Source: Dioscorea cayenensis subsp. rotundata (taxonomy: Eukaryota; Streptophyta; Magnoliopsida; Dioscoreales; Dioscoreaceae). From it: 64,000 bases of DNA. The notes under the pieces are model-generated. The model saw nothing but the letters and a program-made list of their open reading frames with translations, did no database searches and was not told the origin of the DNA. Below are positions 1-10,439 of the stretch, piece by piece. Within the stretch, counting starts at the first letter, position 1; each line of letters starts with the position of its first letter. A program made the position numbers and the translations under genes. The stretch covers positions 20,681,501-20,745,500 of the forward strand of contig NC_052474.1 in NCBI RefSeq assembly GCF_009730915.1, in the 5' to 3' direction.

Positions 1-1241
1 AGGATGTGTCTACGGTTGATGCTGTCGCCGTCGTCCCCGCATCGAAGCCAGACACAATCCCACAACAAGAACAACCACGTAAAGATGTGTCCGCTGTTGA
101 TGTTGTCGCCGTCGTCCCCGCATCGAAGGAAGATGCGACTGGTGCTGAACACCTTCAAGGCTCAACGACAGTGCCCCATGAAGACCCCGACCGATCAACG
201 CGAGAGATGATCAAGGTCAATCAACAATGGGACAAGACGGCTCGGCAAGTCTTCGTTCCGAAGAAGAAAAAATGGGTTGGTCAATCTCGACTTAACAAGT
301 ACGAGCAGGAGTTGATGAGGATCTTCCTTAATTGCCGTATGGACAGGTAAGTTTAAAGTTTTCATGATAGTGTTTAAATTTTGTTTATAGTGTTTAACTT
401 TCTATTGATATTGTTTAAATGTTTATATGTTATCGTTTAAGTTTTATACTTAACGTTTAATTATTTATACTATCATTTGAACATTGATAATATCATTTAA
501 CTATTTAGAATATGGTCTAATTATATCTGTTATCGTTTAATGTCAGCACTGTCGTGTGGAAGAAACGACAGCTCACTCGACCACACGGCCAATTTATACA
601 CTCGCTTGAGGGGAAGGAGATGGTCACGAGATGATGTGATGGACGCTTTTGTATGCATAATACAAAAAGTCAGCCGAGCAAGGTGCCATATCCCTACAAG
701 AAGCGCGCCCATCATAAGACCGCTGGGCACTCGCTTTATGTCAAAAGCGAGGACGACGCATACGATACAACTATGGCTATGATCGGAGATGCTGTGCGCT
801 GCTTGCATGAAGTTCAAATTGTCATCCTCCCAATAATAATGAATGGCCACTTCCATGCCGTCTGTCCCTTGACAATGACAAACAAGAATACGTGCATTAT
901 TCTTCATGCGCGAGTACGAAAAAGACGCGTACGGACATGGTAAGTTCTTTAATTATTCCGATCGATAGTGTTTGTTATTTAATTCAGTATGTTAATCTCA
1001 ACTTGCATATCTCGAGCGGGCTGAATCTATTCGACACTGGGCTGCCGATATGGAGTTCGGCGAGTCGGCGACCGCAAAGTACCCACTCCCGCATCGACTA
1101 TGGAAACCCCAGCAGAAAACAAGGAAGTGTCGATTCGTGCCGCCTATGTCATGCGGTTTATCGAGCAGATTACTTTGGGGTGAGAAGCTACGGCTACCGC
1201 AGACAGGACGTTCCCTTACCCGAGATTAAAGTATGTTACCC
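1..1241 (+). pseudogene. MULE-borne Ulp1-like cysteine protease (degenerate)
   Basis: At least three exon-like blocks are visible. The first (about 6-346) encodes a low-complexity lead with a repeated VVPASK segment and then SRLNKYEQELMRIFLNCRMD before a GTAAG donor. The second starts after a TCAG at 546 and reads TVVWKKRQLTRPHGQF and DDVMDAFV, the substrate-binding side of Ulp1 proteases, then MNGHFHAVCPL, with the likely catalytic His in GHFH, followed by YVHYSSC; its donor is at 939/940. The third (about 1010-1241) encodes AAYVMRFIEQITLGEKLRLPQ, the segment that normally follows the catalytic Asp-Cys pair. Here the frame is broken at about 1131-1140, just where that Cys should lie. Ulp1 proteases normally remove SUMO from targets; the role in MULEs is unproven. 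The start lies outside the window. Confidence 0.72.
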
Positions 1242-1462
1242 GTGATACTTAAGGAGGGAGGGCAGTGACGTCCCATGAGAAAAGTGGGGTCGTCCAAGCG
1301 GGTTAAATTTTGTTTTCGCGTAACGGGACTTGTATTCAATTCATATGTTTTTCATTTTTTTCGTTGAACATGACTTGTACATGTCAATGTAAATTTTGTT
1401 TTGTTTTCAATTGTAAAAGCATGTTAAATTCCATTCGGTTTCATTTCATTGTTTAATCTACA

Positions 1463-2008
1463 GTGTGATTGTTTACATTTCGCTTTTAATTATTTAACTT
1501 TACCATATATCGCTTTAAATATCGGGTTTTAAAACATATAAAATTACAGTGTTCTCTGTTTAACATAACACTTGCTCTCTGTTTAAATAACTCGATAACA
1601 CTGTGAAGAATAAGAGTTTAAATATATGAAAAATTGGCAGTCAATTCAAATTGTTTCTCTTTAGAAGTCACTTATTTACAATGCCTAGTCGGCGACAGCT
1701 TTCATTACAAAGATCTACGATTAGTAACCGGATCCATGGCGTGTGATTGTTTACATTTCAGTTTAATTATTGAACTTTACCATATATCGCTTTAAATAAT
1801 AGCTTTGAAACATTTAAAATTATAGGTTCTACTGCTTAAGATAACACTCATCTCCGTTTAAATAATCGGATAACACTGTGAAGAATAAGAGTTTAAATAA
1901 AAATGGCAGTCAATTCAAATTGTTTCTCTTTAGAAGTCAGCTTATTTACAATGCCTAGTCGGCGACAGCTTTCATTACAAGATCTACGATCGTGACCGGA
2001 TCCATGGC
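1463..2008. repeat. Tandem duplication of about 270 bp inside the MULE
   Basis: The segment 1463-1740 (278 bp) is repeated immediately as 1741-2008 (268 bp). Both start GTGTGATTGTTTACATTTC and end CGGATCCATGGC, and share long blocks such as AACACTGTGAAGAATAAGAG and TGCCTAGTCGGCGACAGC. They differ by scattered substitutions and short indels, so the duplication is not very recent. The second copy abuts the transposase C-terminal exon. Confidence 0.9.
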
Positions 2009-2021
2009 AGGGCCGCGTAAT

Positions 2022-4442
2022 GTAACTCACTGGACATCAAACTCTTGCGACTCGATCCTCTTTCGCCTAGGACGCCCGGTTGCCTTCTCGTCACAAAGCG
2101 GTCGCAAACGAAGCTCACGATTTCGTCCCGAGGCCCTGTCATCGCCGGGTATGGGGAATATAGCTTCCTTTATACGCCAGTTTGTAATTGTCGACGCTGA
2201 AGTAGCCGCTAATAAATCGATGAACGTTGGTGTCTATTCTGCATTATTGCAGCATAGCGTGTTTGCAAGGGATACCATAAACTTGCCACCTTCGATACGA
2301 ACAAGTTCCGATGGCAAGATCCATAGAGTTGCTGCACTGGTCGATCACTTCGTAACGATCATCGACACAACTACCAACGCGAAGATTTCGGCTATCCTCA
2401 ACAATTATCTCTACCTTCGAATGTATGTCTGGGCATAAGTAGGTCTCCCATTAGTCTCGCTTTGCTCACGCCGTTACATAACATGCGCATCAACTTGTAC
2501 CTACAAATAACGTTAAACAAAGATAGTGATGGTTAAATAATTCGTGAACCCTGCTTAAACATTATTCTAAAAAAAGTTAAAACGATAAGATCAATATCTA
2601 CCCGTCGGAGAAGTCTAATTAAACAAAGATGGAAACATTTTTAAAGGGTAACACGAAATGTTAAGTGTAAACCAACATTCGCGACCTTACGGAGTCGACC
2701 ATTTTCGCCATCCGTAAATGACGAGCTTCCTCGATCCAAGCATTGAACGACTCCGCGACGCTTTGAATACATCTCACCCCAATGATCACCTCTCGAACAG
2801 TATAATTCGACCAAATGTGCCATATCCGATTTATTAATCAACCCAGCTGATGAGCTTCGGGTGATGTGGCCTGCAGTTCATTCATGGTATCATCGAAATC
2901 TTTAGCCGTGGATGTCCACGCAATGCGGAAGTATATAGACCAGCACTCCTCCCTCAACGCCTTCCCAAGTCCGACATTGGCTTTCATAAAATTGGCCTCC
3001 AAATGTCGAAGACAGTATGCATGTGGCGACGAAGGGAAGACTTTCGCAATTGCGCTCACAAGGCCCTTGGACCTGTTCGACACGAGGGTAATTATCTCAT
3101 GATAATCTCCATCCTCGTATAAGGCATCGCCTAACTTAGATATGAACTAAGTCCAATTGGCATCGGTCTCGTTGTAGACTATACCGAAGGCGGCGATCGG
3201 AAAAACCATTGTTTTCATCTTTCCCCCGGCACCCAAAGAGTGTACCCCGATATTTTTCCCAGGAGGTGTGTACCATCGAGAAAAGCAGCAGCTGCCCCGC
3301 AAGCCCTCTTGAATCCCACAATACATGCTGCCGAAAGAAAAGAATGCACGCTTTAAAACGATCACCGCCTCTTTCCACGATCGCAACGCCGCCGGATTTC
3401 GTCTCACCCACCTTATCCACATACCAAAGCAAACAGATCGTGGCGGAGATGTCACCGCATGCCGAGGACCACCCGGCATGCTCTTTTTCCCAAAACAAGC
3501 CTCGCTTGTATGGTATGTGGACACCATGTTCCCGCAACATGTCCTTCCCGAATGTCGATGGCCTTGCATAAGGGACGGTCCCCTGAGCTTCGAATCACTC
3601 GCGCGCTAACCCATTTTTGGGACGCTTTCGGATGCGACTCGAACCTATACCACCACCGCAAGTGTGTGACGGGTTGATTGTCTTGATTCTGAAAGTATTT
3701 TTGTTATACTCTTTTGATACATGAAGGCGCCAATGATAACCATCGACAGTGCATTCCACAGTCACCCGATGTTTTTCGTTCTTTATGAATTTGAAGTCAA
3801 AATTCCTTTTTGATCTGCATGATTTTCGAAGTACATCCCTAAAATGTTCGACAATGTCAAAACATTGTCCAATATCCAACGACAGACTTCGTAATGATCC
3901 GACGAGGAAGGAAGACATCCCACGCCGCCGTGGTCACCATGGGGATGAATCGAGCACTCGCAGAATCAATTCCCTCGCCAACACTTCACCAAATGAAAAA
4001 GATCAATATGTTAAGCGGAGAATATAACGTTTAAGTGATAATGACAATATTTAAATGTTAAATTAAATACTTAAGCAGTTAACTAATAACGTAAACGACT
4101 AGTACAAGATGTTAACTAATAGCGGAAGTCAACATCGTTTTCTATTGGGCAAACCGTTTTATATCCATCTGGTGTGATGAACTTAACCCTGACAATAGAA
4201 ACTTCGAGACCCCATCGCTCACATATCTCACTAACACCAACTCCCAAGAAGTCCGAGCCGTGAACATTAGCACTCTTCCCTCCCCCTTTGAATCTAGCAA
4301 ATACCACAAAAACTCTCCATAATATATCGGCCGAAAACAAAAATCGTACAAAACCAAATGAAATGAAGAACAAAAAAATAAGCCCGAAGAAGAAGAAGAA
4401 GAAGATGTAAACAACAAACAAAGCAGTCGATAGGCAAAACAA
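2022..4442 (-). pseudogene. MuDR-type MULE transposase (degenerate)
   Basis: Read on the minus strand from high to low coordinates: an N-terminal segment ending VKFITPDGYKTVCPIENDVD (near 4116-4200); a MuDR DNA-binding domain (3918-3595) ending in the typical NPSHTCGGG zinc-ligand stretch; KWVSARVIRS, then HIPYKRGLFWEKEHA; the catalytic MULE domain in pieces (about 3570-2840), including FPIAAFGIVYNETDANW and SNRSKGLVSAIAKVFPSSPH with CLRHLEANF; then after an intron (about 2640-2430) a SWIM zinc finger reading YRRWQVYGIPCKHA and a basic tail GRPRRKRIES before a stop near 2022. Several frame breaks separate the blocks, and one SWIM cysteine is replaced by tyrosine. DDE residues cannot be assigned confidently across the breaks. 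Confidence 0.88.
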
Positions 4443-5046
4443 AAAAAGTGCATATATATATATATATCATCATCACGCGATGAAGACCAAAAAAATGCAT
4501 AGAGGTTAGACTAGACGTGATGTGATTGAGCGCTATTTTTTTCCCTCCATCGAAGGGCAAAAAGGAAAAAAATATGCCACTCGTCGCGATGAAGACGTAT
4601 TGTCATCGCTCGACATGAGTATCTGCTTAACAGTCAAGTTTTTTTATGTTTAAAACAGATACATATAGTGTTTAACATAATGATTACCGGTTTAAATAAA
4701 AGTCTATATCATGTAAATAATACGTAAAAACGCTTTAAATATAGTGACTTAACCTGCTTTAAAAATATATGTTATTGTTTAAATTGAATGCTTTCAACGA
4801 CATCTTTACGTGTATTGTTTAAAACATCTATACGTGTATTGTTTAAATATACCTCCCCGGGCCACTGCTTTAAACATCTTTACGTATTTTTCTTAAACAC
4901 CGTTGTCATTGTTTAAAAGAGTAACTTGAGTATTGTTTAACTTTTTTTCTATTGTTTACAATGACGTTCTTTTGTTTCCCACATTGTTTTTACTAGGTCT
5001 CTGCTTTAAATTTTCGAAGTTCACATTCAAATAAAACATTCGCTTA

Positions 5047-5134
5047 CAACATTTACAAAAAAACATTTACAAAAACATTTACAACAACATTTACAAAACA
5101 TTTACAAAACATTTACGATTTACAACATTTACAA
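5047..5134. repeat. Short tandem repeat of ACATTTACAA
   Basis: About eight copies of AACATTTAC separated by variable runs of A, one interrupted by GATTTAC. It lies in the subterminal part of the MULE, next to the TTTAA-rich block 4620-5000. Confidence 0.85.
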
Positions 5135-5457
5135 GGACTTTGGACATTCACGACTCGACCCTCGTATAACGAAACAAATGTCTGTACATTCGAATCCTCA
5201 CAACGGTCTGCATAATATGCGCATCAACTTGAACCTGCACAACGTACAACATTAAAAAAAAAGGTTAAACAAACATATTCATGAAAACGACTATTAATCA
5301 ATGTGTCATGGTCGGGACTTAAGCGAAGATACTCGTCGAGCTAAAACACGTAATCGACATAGTTGTACACTGACGTAATGTTCTTAAACGGTAACAAAAA
5401 GTCTCAAGTGATAAATATCAACCCCGTCTTAAAGGATATTTTCCTGACCTCCCTCCT

Positions 5458-5608
5458 CTAGAGAATCCTCCGCAATCACGCAATACGTGAAAACTTTCTT
5501 TTCTTACCCAAGTCGAAAAGCTCGGTTAATTGCTTGCCCGTCATCCACCGCTGGAGAATCCTCTGCATTCAGGCAATTATGCGAGCATTTCGGCTTGGGC
5601 AAGAAAAG
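5458..5608. repeat. Nested direct and inverted repeats in the MULE remnant
   Basis: 5458-5484 and 5551-5577 are a direct pair (CTRGAGAATCCTCYGCA...). 5498-5524 and 5582-5608 are an inverted pair of 27 bp (CTTTTCTTRCCCAAGYCGAA and its complement). The arms could fold into one hairpin with a loop of about 57 bases that contains the second direct copy. Confidence 0.75.
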
Positions 5609-6039
5609 ATTAGTTTAAATTGTTGCATGATTACGGCTGATTGATTCTCAAGATAAGGAAGGAGGTTCACGAAACATCCTTTCAGATAGAGTGGTTGTCC
5701 ATGGGAAGAGGAGGAAGAGGAGGAGGAGGAGGAGGATGATGATGAGGACGACGACGAGTGGTTGTCCATGGGAAGGGTTCTTCCTGGTTATTTATGGTGT
5801 GAAGTCCACAAGCAGGCTGACTCTTCATATCCGAGAAAAAAATTAAACGCACAGTGGACCGACATTAACTGATTACAACGAACGGGTGTTCGGATATTTA
5901 TATTACCGTACATAAGAACTAATGCCGTCATTAATTCTTATGCACGGGATATCATAACCTTGCCACCTGCCATGTGCCACCTGCCAAGAATTCAGATCAA
6001 ACGAAAAAATCACCGTTTTACGCAGAGACTTTGATAATT

Positions 6040-6180
6040 TAAACGTTAATATGAAAAATTATACATGTAAAGATAATGTTAAACGGAGATGACAAGTATT
6101 AAACGGATATGACAATTATTAAACATATTAGTAATATATTTAAACGGATAATAGCAAATAGTTAAACATTATTTAAAATA
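6040..6180. repeat. Array of TTAAAC-centred short repeats
   Basis: Reads as serial TTAAAC motifs in one orientation (TTAAACGGA.ATGACAA.TAT recurring three times), the reverse complement of the GTTTAA motif dense in the first MULE copy at 360-540, 1320-1900 and 4620-5000. Confidence 0.7.
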
Positions 6181-6660
6181 TACAAAAAGATAACCATAAA
6201 CGAGAAGAACTTTACAACGAAATGAACTCGTTTTCAAACGGAGACGACAATGGCACATGCTATGCCTAGACAATAAAATCGAATACAACTCATTTGAAGA
6301 TGAAGTACACTTGACCAATCCGATGGAAATCAACTTCATTTTTTGTTGGAGAAACCGATTTATATATTTCTGTATGATAAACTTCACCCGGACTACCACA
6401 AATGAGTCGCCATAATAAACTCCTCACTGAATGGTCAAACCGATAGCAACGAAGAGATTCTCACCAGTACATGCAACCTGCGTAATCGAAGTCGAACAAC
6501 TCAAATGAGGAGAAATGAGGAGAACAACAAGATGTAATGCAACTCCTATGCATTGTCTATTAGAAACCAAGCAGAAAGCCCTTGAAAAGGTTGAACATGA
6601 TGTGATTTGGCGCTTTCCTTTCCCACCATTTTCAAGACCAAAAATGGGATTTCACAACAT

Positions 6661-8561
6661 GGACCCATTTGTTATTTTGCATGTTTGAACTAGTACTGCT
6701 TCAATGAAACTAACTTTATTCATTCAAATAGATCTCCATAAAGTAAGTATGTATGTATTAGTTTTTAAGGTTGATGATATTTCTGAAATCTTTGTTGTTG
6801 AACTTTTGAAGATGAAGATGATGACAGAGATTGTCTAGCTAAAACATGGCAACCATGAATACAATGGCCTTTTAGAAGTGACCATTCCATACTTAGAAAC
6901 TTGAAGGGAGATGTTCCCAAGAAGAAACATGCCACCTGTTTTCTAATTTCTAATTTTTTAATTTTTTTTAGCTTGTCATAAATTATTATAAATAAAATAA
7001 TTATATATTTTAGACTATATATAAAGTCAAAATAACACTTTCAAACATAGTTATCAGAACCGGATTGGACTGGCAGTCCGACTGGTTGAACAGGTGCACT
7101 GGTGCAAGAATCGGTCCGGTTCTCTAGGTGGATCAGACTTGCAGTCGAATCAGTAAAAACCGATGTGAACCGGTGATTTTTTAATTAAATCGGTAAACCG
7201 ACCGGTTTGTATTAAAAAATATATTATATTGAAAATTAAAATTTATGTATTTTAGTTTTATTTGTATACCTTATTTCAGTTATTTGTTGTATTAATTTTT
7301 TTTGTAATTATAATATATTTTTTCAATTAATTATATTAAATTAAATTATTATAAATATCTAAATTAACCTGACATTGATCCAATTGACCTGGTGGTTGAA
7401 CTGATAACCCGGTGATCCAACACCTTGACCGGTTCAATGCGTGGTTCGCATTGACATTGCTTTCAAGTTCCAACAATAAAAATAAATAAATAAAAATGAC
7501 AAATATAGTTAATATTTAATATATATATAGCATTAATGAGTATTAGAACAAAATAAAAAACACTAAGTAATTTTAGTATTTCCATAATATAACTAGTAAA
7601 AAAAGAAAGCAGTCAAAATAATATTCTTAATAATCTCATATCCTACATATTATATATTCACCGGTTATATACTTATATGATCGCTAGAAAATTAAATAAG
7701 ATAATAGACAAAAGTGTCTAAATTACTTGATTTATTAAAGAGATACTCTGCTGAAATATCTCTCTTAATTAAAAAGATCAAAAAATAAAACTATGCTATA
7801 TATTTAAAATCTATAATTTTTTTTTGATAAAAAAGCTATAATTTTTTTTGTTCTAATAGAAGATAAAATTTCAGCACCTCTCCTATAGCATAAACAGAAT
7901 TTATATAATTTTAAGACTAAAATATAGCAGAAATTTAGTTCAAGTCATGTATATAGAAGAAAAAATCACATTGGTTCACGTAAATGATGTTCACATATTC
8001 TTTATTTAGTAGATGATTCCATAAATATGTGATCACTCAAAGTGAGAATACTTAATAATTTTGGTAAAATTTCTAGCATAATATCTTTGATCATATCATG
8101 TAAAGTAAAAAAGAAAATTGAATTTAATCGAACTTTTTTTCTTTTTTTTTGTGTGGTCCAAACAGATGAAAATGACCAAATCGAGTTGATTTTATTTCTC
8201 TAATTTTTTAATAAATCAACCAAAAAAGAAAATACATCAAATAATTTGATAACAGAAATTTGAAAATAATAATAATATAAGATTATTTAAATTCATCAAT
8301 GATGAATTTTTTCTGAAAATATAAACAATTTCCTTTTTTTTTAATATAATCAAGTTCATTCCAAAATAGAGAAACATTTGACATATTTCACATGAATATA
8401 TATATATATATATATATATTATAAGGTTTTTCTGTTTTAGGTGTAGACACCCTTGCCATCAACCTTTAACTAATGTGGAGAATCTTAACTTCTTATATTC
8501 ATGATCATGCCTAAATCTTATTTGGCTCCACCATGCTCATGTTAACAACCGCATTTTGTGC

Positions 8562-8597
<36 letters not shown>

Positions 8598-9380
8598 TTG
8601 ACGAAGGCGAATAAATCACATGTTAGAGATATATACACTAATAGAGCTAATAACTTGCATATTTGTGTTCTTTTTCTGTGTGAATTGAGATTTAAACTTG
8701 ACTAATGAGCTTGATAAAAAATAATTTTTTAAATTATGTCAAAAAAAAACTAATTATGTTAATTAATTTATTTTTCAAGTCAAACAATAATTAGGTACTA
8801 ACAAATTGTTGAGATGAAGTTTTAGGTGACAATTAATGTATATTTAAAAAGAAGAACATGACATGAATGTATTTGTTCAAGTATATTAAATTACATAAAT
8901 TAAAGAATACATATTTTTTACTCATAACCATGAAATATTCTTAATGATTTTATCCTTCTGTCTTAAAAGAAAATTGAAGGTTTTGCACATTGCAATAAAC
9001 ATGTAAGTATATTAAAATTAATATTATTTAATATAATCTCATGACAACAAAAATGGATCAAAATGACCACCATGAAATAAATACAATAACATAGATACAT
9101 ACATAAATCATGAGATACATAAGATGTCAGTATCTAGACTTACATTCTATTTTCATGTAAGTCAAAATCCCAAATTTAAATACCAAAAATGAGGATTTGG
9201 AGATACAAAAACAAACATATTACAGTTACAAATCCAAAGTGGGAAGTGGAGTTACATAAGCATGACATGGATTATAATAGTTGTACCTGAGGGACACCAG
9301 AACATTGGAAAGTGGAAAAACATAAACATAAAAAGGAAAACCAATGCATCTAAAGCAAAATCCATGCAGTGGCTATTTTC
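6661..9380. other. AT-rich intergenic region
   Basis: Apart from the MITE at 7046-7459 I see no gene. It contains (TA)n tracts at about 8396-8420 and 8568-8592 and many homopolymer runs. Short open frames here have no recognisable motif. Confidence 0.6.
7046..7459. mobile_element. hAT-type MITE with ACCGGT-rich ends
   Basis: A 414-bp block begins CATAGTTATCAGAACCGG and ends with the complement of CAATGTCAATGCGAACCACG, imperfect inverted ends starting with CA as in hAT elements. It is flanked by CTTTCAAA (7038-7045) and CTTTCAAG (7460-7467), an 8-bp target duplication with one mismatch, the size expected for hAT. The terminal thirds are rich in ACCGGT/GGTTGAAC-type words while the centre is pure AT. 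No coding capacity. Confidence 0.65.
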
Positions 9381-10439
9381 CTGTAAGTCATCACTTCCAC
9401 CTTGGAACCCTGATCACTTTTCCTTCATTTTCCCTGGAAACCGGATTTCAAGGGAACTCCACACTGTTGCCTCTTCCTTTGATCTTCACTTTCAAAGCCA
9501 TTTTAGAAAATCTCTACTTCTATATTAATTTATTTTTCCTGGTAATACAACAATTCTTCCTCTTTGTGTTGTTTTCCTTCTTGGAAGTGTGTTTTCCATA
9601 CATACTGAATACTGTAAGCCATGGCACTTCCGGGTGGAAACCAGGACTTACGGTGTGCCTGCTTTTCTATGAAAACATGCAATCAGTTTTCATGTTCATG
9701 AAACTGGTTTCTTTTTACATCTTGAAAGTGGTTTTCAGAAACTTGTTTTGGTTTTCTTTGAGATTAATTAATATATCCAGTTTTCTTATGTTTGGTTTTG
9801 CTCATTGAATTCTTGTGTTTATGGGAATGGTTTCTTTTATTTCTTCATGAAAGTTATTTTCTCTGAAAACAATGATTTCTTGTGTTCATTGTTCTAAATG
9901 TCTTCTTGACAGTGATTTTCTCCTAAAACAATTTTTTTCTTTCAATTACTTCTTGAAAATGATTTTCTCTGAAAACAAAGAGTTCTCATATATGCTCATG
10001 AAACCATTTTCTTATACTTCTTGGAAGTGATTTTCTCTGAAAAAAATGAGTTCTTATATATATAAGCTCATGAAATGGTTTTCCTTTACTTCTTGGAAGT
10101 GATTATTTCTACGAAATCAATGCATGAGTTCTATTCATGAAATCATTTTCTTATATACACTTCCTGAAAGTGATTTAATTTTCTCTGAATTATGTTCATG
10201 AAATGATTAAATTTGACTTCTTGAAAGTGATTTTCTCCTGTTAATGAAAACATTAATTTCCATCTACTTGCTGAAATTGATTTTTTTTTTTTTTCTAAAA
10301 AACAATGAGGCTTTGAGTTCATCTTGTTCTTCATGTTTTGATGAAACTTAAAACCTAAAAAGAAAAAAATAAAAATAAAAACATTTTCTTGATATCAATC
10401 TTGACATGTTGGTGATGCAGTGGAGAAGGAAGGGAGGAA
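9381..10439 (+). promoter_or_regulatory. Probable 5' leader and leader intron of the MADS gene
   Basis: The ATG of the MADS gene is preceded at once by GGTGATGCAG then TGGAGAAGGAAGGGAGGAA, i.e. an acceptor site (AG at 10420) and a purine-rich 5' UTR. AGL11-lineage genes are known to carry an intron in the 5' UTR, so an untranslated exon probably lies near 9380-9530, where base composition is less AT-biased; I cannot place its donor surely. The space between is filled by a degenerate tandem array (separate entry). Confidence 0.5.
9723..10330 (+). repeat. Degenerate 50-75-bp tandem array in the leader intron
   Basis: The word CTTCTTGRAAGTGATTTTCTC, followed by TGAAAACAATGAGTTCTT and then TTCATGAAATGRTTTTC, recurs with drift near 9723, 9846, 9902, 9950, 10018, 10090, 10159, 10218 and 10268. 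Spacing is about 48-72 bp after the first pair. The core CTTCTTGGAAG is itself a short inverted repeat. It sits 100-700 bp before the start codon. Confidence 0.8.

Larger units (their letters stand above)
1..5134. mobile_element. Decayed Mutator-like element with Ulp1-like protease (left end outside window)
   Basis: Two coding blocks face each other: a Ulp1/C48-protease-like block on + (1-1250) and a MuDR-type transposase on - (about 4440 down to 2022). Plant MULEs carrying a Ulp1-like gene are known as Kaonashi (KI) elements, and this arrangement fits them. The non-coding parts are full of GTTTAA/TTAAAC hexamers and include a tandem duplication (1463-2008) and an ACATTTAC short repeat (5047-5134). 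Both coding blocks carry several frame breaks, so it is not autonomous. I could not define terminal inverted repeats or a target site duplication; the left end lies before base 1 and the right limit is an estimate. Confidence 0.8.
5160..6660 (-). mobile_element. Second, internally deleted MULE copy
   Basis: Blocks of the first element recur here in the same order but with most of the transposase missing. 5210-5250 matches the intron block at 2476-2510 (shared ATGCGCATCAACTTG). 5918-5985 matches the SWIM-finger exon at 2240-2300 (shared GGGATA.CATAA.CTTGCCACC). 6330-6400 matches the transposase N-terminus (minus-strand VVRVKFIIQKYINRFL against VRVKFITPDGYK). 6590-6630 resembles 4510-4545 (GATGTGATT.GGCGCT). 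The catalytic and DNA-binding exons are absent. A (GAG/GAT)n microsatellite (5705-5757) is framed by a repeated GTGGTTGTCCATGGGAAG (5691 and 5758). Confidence 0.7.

Noticed and set aside
1992-2438. A 148-codon plus-strand open frame
   Set aside because: It is the shadow of the transposase SWIM and C-terminal exon on the minus strand, where family motifs are clear.
4294-4560. Hydrophobic minus-strand frames at 4.1-4.6 kb as a membrane protein
   Set aside because: Phe/Leu/Ser runs come from a GAA microsatellite and A-rich DNA; only the VKFITPDGYK end is real and belongs to the transposase.
9262-9808. Overlapping open frames of 88 and 154 codons upstream of the MADS gene
   Set aside because: They overlap the probable leader and repeat array and have Phe/Leu-rich translations expected from T-rich DNA.
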